64,000 bases of DNA, from positions 19,680,895 through 19,744,894 of the forward strand of contig NC_051440.1 of the NCBI RefSeq assembly GCF_001649575.2. The letters run 5' to 3'. The translations under genes and the position numbers were made by a program. Shown here piece by piece: positions 38,766-51,289 of the stretch. This DNA comes from Kryptolebias marmoratus. Taxonomy: Eukaryota; Chordata; Actinopteri; Cyprinodontiformes; Rivulidae. The notes under the pieces were generated by a model, which saw only the letters and a list, made by a program, of their open reading frames with translations, was not told where the DNA came from and searched no databases. Every line of letters starts with the position of its first letter. Position 1 is the first letter of the stretch.

Positions 38766-38823
38766 CTTTGAACTTTTAAACTTTGAATATTTGAACTTTT
38801 GAACTTTAACCTTTCGAACTTTC
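38766..38823 (+). repeat. Irregular tandem of GAACTTT-like heptamers
   Basis: Six or so copies of gaactttt, aaacttt, gaacttt or taaccttt follow one another over 58 bases. It appears to be a degraded minisatellite. Confidence 0.7.
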
Positions 38824-41800
38824 CACCAGTTGCAGATATAAAAGAATATGGTAAAGGTGAACTTTTTTAACATAAAATGGAAAGTTCACTGGGCAGATTG
38901 ATATTGGGTTGAGGTACCTTTCAATTGTTTAAAACAATATGAATAAAAAGGATAAACAGTAAACCTCACACAGGAACTTCTGTTCTGTCGGTTACTTTAA
39001 AGTCGTGTACTTCTTCACAACGGTGAGGGATACAGTTATGTGACATTTCGATTACCTGTTTCTCTGTTTATTGATCCAAAAATCTCTTCACAACCATTAG
39101 AAGGGAAATAAATTATTGTGTTTATTTAATAAGTGATTCAATCATCTTAAAGATCATTACAGTGTTATCACCTTCTGCAGTTAAAACACAAACAGAAGTC
39201 CCCAGCAACACCAATGGGACTGTGTGTTTCCTGTGTTCTGACTTGCACCAAATTCTTGTGGGATGCTCATTTGAAAAGTGCTTCTAAACGCTTATCAGCA
39301 GCAAAGTTCTCCTCAGCAGCAGGGGTGGAAAAGGCTTCAAAGACTGCTGAGATGGTTTGTTTAAAATTTAGATATTAAGACTTACACACTGCCAGTTCTT
39401 TAACAGACCCACCATGGTAGGGGTTGCTAGGATTAAGAGTGTGTTCATGTGATAAGAAATGTGATCGGTACATTGAATCTTAACTTAAAGAGAAAAGATT
39501 GCTGGCTAGTAACTTTGTTCCCTCTCCCTACAGACTTGCTTCGTTTTACTTTGTTTTAATTATTTTTCTTTGTGCTGAATGTGTTTGTATTTGCGGTATA
39601 TGGAGTGTCAGGAAGGAGCAGCAGAGGCTTGTTTGGTGACGCAGGATTAGGTTTTAGTTTTAGGATTGACCTTGGATTTTCAGTACAGCAGGGCCTGAAT
39701 GACTGATTACTGATTGTCCAAAAAGTTGGAGGGTTTTGCAACTTTTTGCCTGTGACAATTACCTGCCAGAAGTGAACAGCAGGAGCAGGGCCTTGCTTTT
39801 CCTGCAATTTTGGAGTAAAAGAGACAACATTAAAGCCCTTTTCAGACGACTCTTTCAAGCCAGGCCTCAGACGCCATTTTTCCGCCTCAGTTTCATGTGT
39901 GAAATGATCAAAACAAATTAACAAAATGGTGTTTTGAAATGGATACAATGCAGCTATGCCTCGTAACTGGCTGGAGGTATTCACAGAGCCTAGTTGGCAA
40001 GTGGGTGTGGTGTGGAGGATGGTGTGTGCAGTCAGTGTAACATCATTAACTCATATTTCTGTTTTTTTTTTTTCCAAAAGCAGAAAAACAATGGTTTTGG
40101 GGAATTTTTTATTTCCCTTTAAATCTCTGTAGTGTTAATGAGTTAAAATACTAAAACTGTTTTTTGTTATTCTGTGATTTGCCAGAATGGCATTTATTAT
40201 ATAACTGTGGACAATATATTTTCTTTTCTTTTTTTTCTGGTTTTATTGGTTTTATTCTTCCATCTTCATCACATTGTTTTACAAAATGCTGTGGTGTATA
40301 TAACTTTTTTAGACATCCAAGTTATTAAAATGGACTAATAAAATCAATTTCAGTCCTGCAAAGATAAAGTGACATTAGCAATTACATTATGTAATTCTTA
40401 GACTGAAGCACATATTGATTTGTGTCAAGAGAAAAAAAAAGAAAAAGCACAGCATTACTAGTGGGGAAAAGTCTGGAAATGAGAGCTGTGTTTATTAAGG
40501 CAGTGTCTGGTGGATACTATAAGCCCAATAGTTTACTGATCAATAAGCTGGTGAAATTAATACTGTGGGACAGGAATGAAAATTTTAATTTATTGTCTTG
40601 CTCTGATTCTATCTCATGTTGCATGTTTTAGTTTTTTTTTTTGTATATATTAAGTAAGAAATGAGAAAAAGCAATTATTTAAAAGTGTTCAAAGGAATTA
40701 AAAATTATCTCCTAACATTTTAAGAAAGAAATGTTGGATAGTAACGGTTCCAATTAGGTAACTGATCTCTGCAGTGTCTCTCAGTGATGAATATTGCAGT
40801 ACTTTAGTTTGCTGATTGATCACACTCAATGTTTTTTTATGTATACTGCCTTCTGTTGCACTCATTTTATTGGAAATTGTTAAAATTGATTTTTTTTTCC
40901 CCCCACATGCACTTGCTATGTGGTATAGGAGCCAAACTTGCTATCTCATTTACCATGAAGTTTGATGGCTTTGCAAAACACCAGTGACTTGTATAAAGGC
41001 TCACCTCTGGAGCTGAAGGAAGCTCTGTAATGTAATGCCTTTTACAGAAGGCTTTTGTATTTTACAATGAGTGTGTAGAGCTTAGACAGTGAAATGTACA
41101 GAGTGATTATTTTGATCCCTAGGCCCACTTGAGTGAAACTACCCATGCCCTTCTTGCTTACACCACGACTCCATTACCTATTGATTTCTTCCCCTCAGAA
41201 ATGCCTAGCAAGGTCAACGAATCCTTTGAAGTCCTCAGCTGTCTCCACTCCTTCTCGGCCTCTATTATCTCATGCCTGCTCTCCATGTTTTCTCTCTTGC
41301 TCTCTTCTCCCAGGCCTTCTTCTCACTCTGTCAATCTCGCATGCCCATCTTGACTGAGCCTACCTGTGTTGAAACAGTTATTCAGTTCTTTGAGGAACCA
41401 AGGAGAGAAAAAAGGGTTGATGTGTTGAAGGCATAGAGGTGTGTGCTGGGGAAGAGCAGAGCATGCTACCCTGCATACTAACCTGAAATTTATGCTGAAG
41501 CTACAGGGGAAATGGAGACAAACAGATGTATTCTGTTTTAACTTTGCCCTAGATTAGCAAAAGATTAATTTTACTATCCAAAATAAGTTGCTGTGAACTT
41601 CGTTTTTCGGATTAAGAAAATAGTAGAATGAAAAAACTACTTTTGCTTTTTAAAAAGTATTTTTTTTCTGTTAATTTCAGAAAACAAATAAAGAATATGT
41701 GAAAGTTCCACGAAAGTTTTTTTTTTCAATGAAAAAGTTGAGCACACAAGGAGACTGGAAAAACAGAGGCAGATGGACAGGTTTATCTGTTTGTTTGTGT

Positions 41801-42784
41801 GCCTGTGTGTGCTCCTGTTGTGTGTTTCACTGTGAAACAGACATGTTTTTTGCTGCTACTGATAGTCTTACCTCAAAGAATAAGCTCAACTGCTAACCTC
41901 ATACGTTTTCATTTGTGCTGCTCAGCTAAACACTGGAACTAAGTCTGGAAGCCATCCAACACCCTGCCTGCTTTTCGTAAACAACCTCTAAAAAGGCTGA
42001 GAGGAGAGGAGGAAAAATTTGGCATTCAGAAGGCAGAAACAGAGTGATGACAAAAAGACTTGAAGACAGGATGAAATGAATGGTTATAAACTGAAGAACG
42101 AGGCAAAGAGCCCAGTTTCATCAGCAATACGTGGACTACGTGGACCTGAAGTGGTGCCTAAATCTGAGCTCTAAAAGTCCAGGTCATTTAATGAAATTGA
42201 TCTTTTCAAGATTATCAACAGAAAGTTGAAAAGCTTGTATTTTTGCCATATGTGCTATTGTCCTTTTTTAATTTTAATTAATTGTTTTGTCTTCCAGCTT
42301 TAAAGCCTGCTCGCCTCAGACTAGAAATGGCTAAAAGTTCATAAAAACATATCTAAGCACACCACCTCTATCTTTCCAAAGAGTCCTGCGTGTCCCACCC
42401 ATAATTTCCCCCTCATGATTCTGTCCTTCATTTGACTTTTGAGCTAATTTGAAGCACAAACATTGAGTCAGAAGAATCCTAGCCAGCAGTGAAAAGAAAA
42501 TGAGGTTTCCAATGATGGAGAAACTGTCTGAGGAGTCACAGCAAAAACGCTGCTGTCTTTATAGCCAAAACATTCATGTATATAAATATTTGTGAAAAAA
42601 AAATCCCATCATTTTCTTAAAGAAAGCAATAGAATGATCAAGAAAATAAAGAAGATCGAACAAATGTTAAATAAAACAGAGATTTTTTTTTCTCAGCTGC
42701 TACATTTTTAAAAAATTTTATTATTATTATTTTGTTTTGTCTAGCTTCTACTACAAAATGTATACCATGTCTATTCCCCCTCCC

Positions 42785-43130
42785 CCCAGGCTCCAATGAA
42801 CGTAATATACCATGGAAAATGTGATTTGGGTGTCTCGCCTATCCAGGTAAACAAAGGCTCCCTCGACTATATACGCATAGATTGGGTGCAGTCCCATTTA
42901 ATGGATAATGTTTCATCCCATAGGTGGGCGCTCCAACCCATATGGTGGTTATGTCTCACCCTCCCCTCTTACTACACAGAATCGACATTGCTTGGAAGAG
43001 AATCAGTCTGCCGCAGTATGTTGTTGAGGGGGAAAATGTGCGCCCCTGGCATTTGAGACGGCCCCACGCCAACTTATGAGAAGGCCAATTCTCTGTATTG
43101 TATTCAGTGCAATAAAAAAACATACATATA
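42785..43130 (+). other. Unclassified exon-like or retroelement-like island in intron 2
   Basis: After a strong polypyrimidine tract and AG (acceptor-like, ends 42789), composition changes from AT-rich to balanced with several CpGs. A donor-like gtaaac follows at 42847. A stop-free frame of 51 codons runs from 42924 to a TGA at 43077-43079; it contains R-I-D-I-A-W-K-R-I-S-L-P-Q-Y and ends in E-N-V-R-P-W-H-L-R-R-P-H-A-N-L. Shortly after comes aataaa (43111-43116), a polyadenylation-signal-like sequence. I do not recognise the protein. It could be the 3' end of a retroelement, a retrocopy or chance. Spliced into LDLRAD3 at phase 1, the 42790-42846 segment would bring an early stop. Confidence 0.35.
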
Positions 43131-44671
43131 AAGATTATTGAGTGGGTTATTTTAAGATATATAGGGTGCCCACACACTTTTTTCCTTTTTTGTGTATTTG
43201 CATGTATAGGATGTTTAATTCCTTTGTTATTTCATGGTGTGTTGAATTTTTTTATCATGCCTTTTTTCTAATTTTATGTATCATGTTATTTTTTTTTTCT
43301 TCCGTTTGTAACTTGTATGGCTGTTTCTAGTCTGAGGTGCTTATTGTCACCCATCTGCATTTTAAAATCTGTTGGGTAATTTTGTCTGTGTTTCTCATTA
43401 GATAAGTAGATTATCTCAAATTTCAAGATGAGGTTGTTTTATTTTTATTTTTGTCCTGAGGCAGCTTCATAAAGTTAAAAACTGCCTATTATTAGATGAC
43501 TTTGGGGCATTTACAGTCTTTTTTATAGTTTCATCTGGTTTGGATTATATTTCTTCTTTGGCCTTAATATGGTCATTCTTCACCTACAAGTGGTTCAAGT
43601 TAATGTTCACATCATGCATGTACTGACGTCCCTACTCTGGTGTCCTGTTCATTTCAAGGTCTAGTTTAAAGTTGTATAACTTGTTTCTAAATGTCTTCTT
43701 AGTAGAACAAAAAATTAGTTACTTTTTCACCCTCACCTTCCAGACAGAAACACTGAAGCCTAAAAATCAGGTGTTCTTGGACATTCATGATCCAAAAGCA
43801 AAAGAAATAAAAAATTAAAAATGAGGTGACAATCTTTTTGGTGGTGCCATTTAATCTGTGAAACAGCTTAATTTTTCACATATGAATAAGAAGTTTAGAA
43901 ATTGAGCAGATCACACTTTTTGCAATAAAGTGCAACACCTCAAATGCAGTGTATTTGGTATGTTTTAACTTATTGCTACAATCTCCCAATATCACACAAA
44001 CTCAAGTAAGGACCTTCGTTTCCGATGTCTTTGCTTGTGTGGACCTGTTATCTTGTTTTTTTCCCTTTGCCACAGGAGATCAAGTTCAGCTAAAAGCTAA
44101 GGGTTAGTGCTAAACTGTGTACAGCAGACACGGATGTTCTACAGGCTTGTCACTCAGTCTCAGACCTGTCCTTAGAGATAAGACCCATGGCCTACTTAGG
44201 CTGATCAATGATGAGATCCATACAAACACTCTCCCACTCAGTTTGCTCTCTTTGTCTTTGTCATTAACTTGCTTTCTTTTATCAGAACTTTGCTTTCAGA
44301 ATCTCACCCTTTCCTCGTCATACTTATTAGAAAGTAAAGATAAGCCTTATAGGACAGTATGCGCTGAATATTAATGTGACTCTGCAACAACACGTCTTTT
44401 CCAGGGTTTGAACATTAAATAACATTATTATCTGACATGTATTTCTAAACGTATGGCAGAAGTTGTATTTTAATAATAAAAACCTAAAGAAAAACACAGC
44501 GTTGGCATTATTGGCGGGTCTTCCCTTCCCTTGTGGTTCTCAGTCAAGGTTAATAACGTCATAAAAAGTGATGCATTGCTTTGAAAATTGCTGTTCTTTC
44601 TCCTCATAATTCACAGACTAATCCATTGTTTCTCTTTCCATCTCTTCTCCATACTCCTTGTGTTCTCATAG

Positions 44672-44797
44672 CTAAAGTCAAGTCAAAGTGTGCTCCCACA
44701 TTCTTTGCCTGCGCTAATGGTGTCCACTGCATCATTGGAAGATTCCGCTGTAACGGCTTCAGCGACTGCCCCGATGGGAGCGACGAGAAGAACTGCA
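44672..44797 (+). CDS. ldlrad3: LDLRAD3 coding exon 3: second LDL-receptor class A module
   Basis: The exon has 126 bases between the acceptor ttgtgttctcatag and the donor gtgagt (44798). It encodes residues 67-108 ([12 protein letters not shown] and onward), with cysteines at 73, 80, 86, 93, 99 and 108. The stretch [12 protein letters not shown] is the most diagnostic part of this gene and matches mammalian LDLRAD3 as I remember it. The calcium-binding signature [10 protein letters not shown] is complete. Asn107-Cys108 plus the first residue of the next exon (Thr or Ser) forms an N-glycosylation sequon that spans the exon junction. Intron phases are 1 and 1. Confidence 0.97.
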
Positions 44798-46420
44798 GTG
44801 AGTCTCACATACACACGACATCCAGTTTCAGTTGCACTCAGATGCTTCAGGCCACATTCACAATCAGTAGCAGCTTGTTCCAAGATGTACTGTCCTCCAG
44901 TCATAACAGTTTATGGATGGAAGACTACCAAAGCTCTTGCTCCTGACTTGAAAAAATAAAATAATATTCCAGCAAAGTCTTAAGGGCAGAGGCCAGCATT
45001 TTTACATATTAGTTATCTCACTTGATGTGCACAGCTCTGCATAAATAACTCTTTTGGTATCTAGTTTCAAATGAAGCTCGGACGTTGTTTAAAATATCAT
45101 TAAAAACAGAATGCCACGTTGTTTATTTTGCTTACTTCATTAGAACAAAAATAACACATTCAGTGCAGATTTTTTTTTTCTGTTGTGTTGAAACTAAAAA
45201 GTTTCTGTATTCTTGACTATCACACGATGTGATCAGCTCAATATTTTAGTTCCTGCAGAGTCCTTCAGTTGTACTCAGCACCTCAAATTGGATCTCCAAA
45301 CCATCTCATGTGCTGGTTTCCAAACTGGACACAAATAATAAAACGTTGTGGTGCAACATTTCTTCTTCCTCTTTTACTCATCATTGTTTGAATTTCACCA
45401 TCAGCAAGCAAACTGAAAGATATTGCTTAGAGAACTGCCCACCTTTAGTAATGTGATAATTATTTCAGAGCTTATGCCTGAATGCAGCACCATGTTCTGC
45501 TCTGTCAAGAATGCATTTCAACTGTGGAAGTAGATCTTTTTTCACTTTGCTTTTAATTATCTAACTTTTTTACATCTAACTTCTTTTCATATTAATTTAT
45601 GTTCTTCAATTCAGAGGATCCTTGTAAAATATTTTTTTAAAAGGAACAAAACATGTTGTGTTGTTTTCGTGTCTATTAAATTAATCAAAAATTAAGCACA
45701 GATAGTAACAGCGGTGGCAAGGCTGATCATGGTAAATCGTACTGTTTAGTTACCTTTAGATTTAAGTCTCAGAAACTTATTTTGGCTAACATATACAGTT
45801 TGTTCACACACAGTCTTTCTGCTGCCTTCCCAGTGGGATATGAGAATCAGACCCATTGCTTTACGTCATCAGAGACATAGTTCTGTGCCTTCAGGGCTCA
45901 TGCTCACAAATCTAACGTATCCATTAAAACAGAGCTTTGTTCTATGTTCACAGCACAAACTGCGTCATGACTGTGTAATTGTCCAGATATTCTCAGAAGA
46001 TAATTATGCCCTATTTTTCCGGAGCCAGAACCAAGGCAAAATTTTGAACATGAGCTCAAAAGGAGCAGGGGTGCTCAGCAGAATTTGGAATATTATTTTT
46101 TTTCTATCTTTTAACTTTTAACAGACTTCACCAATCAAATATTTAACCAGCTGACACAATTTTAAATGTTTAATTGTATATATATTATAATTTAGAGAAA
46201 CAGATTGCATGAGATGAAGAAATATACAAAATCTTTTTAGTAACTTGCCAAACCAACTGCCTTAAAATAATAACTCACATCTGCTTTTAACAATTTTTTT
46301 TTATACACTGAAATTTGGTTCTCAGAATGTGACTCACAGACAAAATAGCCTTGTGTTTCTCCAACATACTCACTGTGAGCTAACTGTTGCCACTTGACCT
46401 CTGCCTTGACTCATCCACAG
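44798..46420 (+). other. LDLRAD3 intron 3 (1,623 bases)
   Basis: The donor gtgagt is at 44798 and the acceptor tccacag ends at 46420, or at 46423 if the second AG is used; the phase is 1. No repeat or other feature was recognised inside. Confidence 0.93.
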
Positions 46421-46555
46421 CAGGCAACCCCCTGGTCTGCTCCGAGGCTCGCTTCAAGTGTCGAAATGGACGCTGTGTAGACCGCAGCTTCCTGTGCAAT
46501 GGCCAGGACAACTGTCAAGACAACAGTGATGAGGAGCTCTGCCTCACTACTGCAG
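46421..46555 (+). CDS. ldlrad3: LDLRAD3 coding exon 4: third LDL-receptor class A module
   Basis: The exon has 135 bases. It encodes residues 109-153 ([14 protein letters not shown] and onward), with cysteines at 115, 122, 127, 134, 140 and 149 and the signature Q-D-N-S-D-E-E-L-C. The acceptor is a tandem NAGNAG (tccacagcag). Use of the first AG (exon start 46421) gives Thr-Gly-Asn-Pro, the same length as the mammalian Thr-Ala-Asn-Pro; use of the second (start 46424) gives Ser-Asn-Pro, one residue shorter. The donor at 46556 reads gtacat, weaker than the other three. The exon ends with a lone G (phase 1), which would give Glu, Asp, Gly, Ala or Val with the next exon. After C149 come Leu-Thr-Thr-Ala, the start of the juxtamembrane linker. 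Confidence 0.96.
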
Positions 46556-49500
46556 GTACATCTCTAAGGGTGATGCATACATGATAAAAAAAACCCCAAA
46601 ACATCTGACTTTGAGGCAGATGGAAGCTTGTTGATTCTCTATGAAATTCAGTAAAATGGAGCTAATTGAGTTGGAATATTCTGTGAAGTCTGCATGTCAC
46701 ATTATCTGATATTTCTGGAGAAATCTTTAGGAAAATGTGTTCTGCAATCTGTGCTTCATAGAGCTCCAGCAAAGCCCCTGACAGATTAAACTTCAAGCCA
46801 AATAAGACATATGCTTCTTTGATTTTACTCTGCTAGCCTTGAAGATCATTCCTCAACATGCCTGTTTAACTCAGAGACACATCGTGGTCTGTTTGGTGTG
46901 GTGTTTGATGACACAGTGCTGGACCTTGTAACACATATGGCAGACACCTGTGATACCTTCTGCTACAGAATATTTTATCCACTAGCAGGTACTTTTATGT
47001 CTGGCAGCAATATTGGCACAGCAAGTGACTTCTCTCAACATTTTGGTTGTACTTTCAATGTAATTTCTCCAGAAAGTCCAAACATAGTGCTCATGCAATG
47101 CTGTGCAAAATGTTTGAACCCACCTCTAGTTTACTTATTTATTATGACTATTTAGAAGACAGATTTGTATTTTTTTTAATGCTTTTTATCAATAGTTTTC
47201 TTAGACTTTCTGGTAGACCTTGAAATACTTTAACACAATACAGTATAATCCCACATAGCTATATGTATGTGTGTCTTCATCCATGTGTTATTGTGCTTCT
47301 CTCACACTGATTAATGCTTTAATAATTCTTTTAGTAATAAACCAAGCTAACAGCAAAGTATTAGAAACAAATTGTCAAAACCCTGCCAGCAATCGTAGCC
47401 CAGAAGCCAGTGATATTTTGACTTCTAAGACTTGGTTAAAACCCAAAAGGTGAAATGTTTATGTTACACAGGAACATTTCTCCACAGCAGTCCTACACAA
47501 AACATTAAACTATAAACATAATTAATGTTATTGAAAGTTTTAATTATTCTTAAAGTAAAATCGTGTTGGCTTTAAACAGTAGCTTTGACGAACGTTTTAA
47601 ATCATGCTTACAGGGCTAAATATTCTGCTTATTATAATTTATCGAGTAATGTATTACCCCTAGAATCTGAATTTAATATGCTACAGTTAGATATAGTTGT
47701 TTTTAAATTGTGTAATTAGAAAGGTATGAATTAGTGAACCTATTACTAACTTCCTCTGTGTTTGTGAGAGAAAGTAAAGGAGTCAATTTTTAATTACCAG
47801 CCCTTCCCCTTCAGCTTCTACAACTCAATGCAGAGACTCAGAATGCTGAGTGGAGCTTTATTGTGATGTAGAATTTTTGATCAATATCTGTGTCCACTGC
47901 ACTCTGTCTCCTTGTGGACAAGTGAACAATACGAACTCCAGAATGTACTGTAGTTGCAAATCTTTATGCTGCAACATTCAAGGCAGTGGTGACTCAGAAA
48001 GTAGTCTTTACAAGAAATACAAAAGGATTGTGCTGAAAAAAAATGAAACGAGTGATTTCTGGCAGAAAAAAACAACACTCAATGTTTTTTTAAGTAGTTT
48101 TTGTTAAGAAACTACAGTAGATGTTCACCAAATCCAGTCTTTTATTTTTCACATTTAAAAAGCATTTTTAAATAATGTGTTTGGATCCATATCAGACTTT
48201 AATTGAATTTTTTTTATAACAGTGCTCCAGCTTTCTGCCAAGTTTGGTAGGATTCAGCTCAACAGTGTTTGCAAAATTTTGTTGACAGTCAAATAAACAG
48301 TATTGACAACATGCCAATGTTGCTGATAGTGGCATAAGAAACATTCCCAGTCTTTTTCAGTTCTCTGACACATTATCTCATAAAATGTTCATGCACACCA
48401 GTTTAGCTTCAATTCTGACCTACTGAATGGTTTTTTTATCATGCATGGCATAGAAGGTTCTGAGTGGTAATATTTCACTTCATGTTCTGCAAAAAGAAAG
48501 CGTTGTGCCCAGAAGCAGTTTTACTGAAAGGTTTTATAACGTTGACAGAGAGGTTTCTCAAAATGCTGCCATTCCTAAAATGTCTTTAGAGCCCTGAGTT
48601 TTACCTGCTTCTTATCATGGAAATGCATAAATTTTTAACCATCCGGCAGAATGGTCCACATCTTCAATTGAGCCTGTTAAAAAACGTTTCAAAGCATTAG
48701 CGTTTTGCACAGAAGATTTAAATGTCTGTTATGATCCCAAAGTCTCCATGTCAGCACAGACTTTATAACAGTGTTTGTATGTATGGTGCGCAAAAAGACC
48801 TAAATGTTCTCCTGGTTATTTTCACTGATGAAAACCTTTGTAACAATCCGTAAGCTACAAGACCCGGGCCTAAATAAGTTCCATATTGTTGTGGCCTTTA
48901 AAAAATCATTAAAGAAATGCTGTATTTTATAAATTTTAATTTATTTCTATAATCACAAATGGTGATGTGGGTGAAGTGAGGGCCTCACTACTGTTGGCAC
49001 TTAAGCACACATGCACTTGCCTCACATTCTGCTCTGACTTTGCCTCTTTCTATAATAACCACAGACCTGCAGGTGACAGATAAGGCTTACAATATCCGCT
49101 CTAAGCCACCTGAGCATAGCATCTCCCTCAATTTTGCCTCTGCCTCTCTTCATCTGCTCATCCCCTCCCTCTTCTTATTCATAATTGCTTACTTTTTTAG
49201 TGTCTCCACATTTGTTTCAGCTGCTTGCAGCGTCTACAAAGAGCTCAGCTCGCAGTCTGCAGATGGGCCGACCATCATGGCTTTTATAAATGATGGTTTC
49301 TCCATCCTGCTTTGAAAGTTTCAAACAAAGAAATCTACAGAAGCAGAGTACATTTATTGTCAGAATAATTTTAACATTGTAGTAAAGTTATCTTCAAAAA
49401 AGAGCGCCACAATAGATAAATAATGCTTGAAATTTGAGGGAAGTAACAAAATGGCATGTAGAATTTTACATTAATGCATTTGTGGGTCATCTCAAAGTAA

Positions 49501-51289
49501 AAGAGATGGAGTGGGAAATGGATATCTTGGTTAAAGAAATGGAAAGAGCACCACAGAAACATAACATTGTGAACCTGGAATAGAGTCAGAGGAAGCAATG
49601 AATAGCAATGGGCAGGGAGACAGAGGTAAGCAAAGAAAGACAGGTGATTTGTCAGTGAAAGGCAGGGATTTGAATAGGAGTGAGTGAAGGATACTGATAA
49701 GCTGGAGAGGATGAGCGCCGCATCCGCCTGAAACCGAGCCCCAAGGCCGAGTGGCACAACTCTAGAAACACACATGCCATTCAAGCAAGTTTTGCAAAAC
49801 TGAGCTTCCCTTTGCTTTCCCCCTAGTCTGTTTACAGGGAGAGAACAAAGAAGCATGTGTTTGAGAACAAGAACTCATACGAACACGTCCAGGAAGACAA
49901 GCAGAACTCTGACATGTCTGAAAAGTGTTTTTTTTTCTGCAAATTCACTTGCAAAAAAAAAAAAAATGTTGCAATGTTCAAATTAAGTTTTCAAAGGGTC
50001 ATTGCACTGACAAGCTTAAGGACTAAAAGTGATGATTACAGCTGACATATGATTTAGGGAGGTCCTCCCAGAGTTTTTCCAGGTCATAATTGATTTAAAA
50101 TGCCCAAATCAGTGTCTCTCATTGCACATTACCACGAGGACAGTTTTAGATGTTGTGGTGACTGCTGGAAACCGTGATGGTGATTAATGCTAACACCTCC
50201 TTCATCTCAAAGAAACCTTGCCTTTGACTTTTTTTTGTGACTGCGGCTTTGAAGAGAGAAAAGTAACATAGAAGGCAAGCGTAGATGATATGACAGTAAG
50301 AACAGAGGACCATAGATGATGTGAGGGCTTCAAAAAGTGAATTGGAGGGAGTTGAAGGCAATCAGTGGATCGTTTTGTTTTATATTTTTTTATACATCTG
50401 AACTTGCTAAAAAAGTTTTATAATGAACTGTAGTCTTTCATAATATGTAAATTTATATTCTTACTTTTCTTTTACAGATTAGTTACAATAAAACTGCAGT
50501 AATTGCACAACTAAAATAAAAATGAGCCCTTACACAACTGGGGATAGCATTACAAAACCACATTTAGAGCCTTACAACTTTTGTGGAGCTTGTTCTTTGA
50601 GCAAAAAAAAAGGCTGAAAATCAATTCTGCAGCCCAAAATGTTTTAGAAATGTTGACATTGCAGAACCCATCTTGAAGGAGATTGTTTGTGGGAGAAAAT
50701 AGCTTAAAAGTGGTTTAAATTGCACTGCACTGCAAATTAAACTAAATTTACTTTTGTAGCTTTGCTTTTATTTTCACATTGCCTTTATGTGCTACAGGCA
50801 CATTTTTGGATGTCCAGTCTATTGCAGAGACATGCAAGTTCTTTAGCACACCAATTATGTCCTGTTTGGTTTTTCTGTTACGCTACATATGTTTGCATTT
50901 ATGAGATATACTGCTAAATGTTATGCAGTCATTAGGTAGTTACTTATCTTACTTATCAACTTTAATCATACAAAGCAACATTACAATAATATACTTGTTT
51001 TGTTTGCATGAATGTTATCAACTGATCTGCTGAACCCAGTTCGGGACACAGTAAAGTAAAGCAAAACACTGATAAGGAGGCTGTAATGATTTTTACTGAT
51101 TATTGGCACATTTGGCACTCTTGTTGTGAAGGTTTAAACTGAGTCGTTTGACCAAAATTCAAGATAGTCAAAGGACAAACGGTTTGCGAGAAAGAATAGT
51201 CCACGTTCAACAAGATGAGCTCACATTTCAGTGCAGGAGATTTTTATTAACACATTAAAGTGAAAATGAACATTTCAAGGTAGAGTGAA

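Larger units (their letters stand above)
34069..44671 (+). other. LDLRAD3 intron 2 (10,603 bases)
   Basis: The donor gtaagt is at 34069 and the acceptor ctcatag ends at 44671; the phase is 1. Apart from the heptamer-rich patch near 38766 and the island at 42790-43130, I recognised no repeat family, exon or RNA gene here. Several pyrimidine-rich stretches (41190-41350 and about 34800-34880) generate long but meaningless open frames. Confidence 0.92.

Noticed and set aside
39556..39984. 142-codon open frame on the minus strand
   Set aside because: No family resemblance, no splice or start context, and it is intronic.
41206..41353. Exon-like stretch after a good acceptor (ttgatttcttcccctcag)
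   Set aside because: No LDLRAD3 counterpart, no donor at a fitting place, and the pyrimidine-rich sequence makes both open frames and acceptor likeness common.
49371..49856. 161-codon open frame on the minus strand
   Set aside because: It has no recognisable motif and lies inside intron 4. Its Cys/Leu/Ser/Phe-rich composition is typical of translated AT- or pyrimidine-rich DNA.
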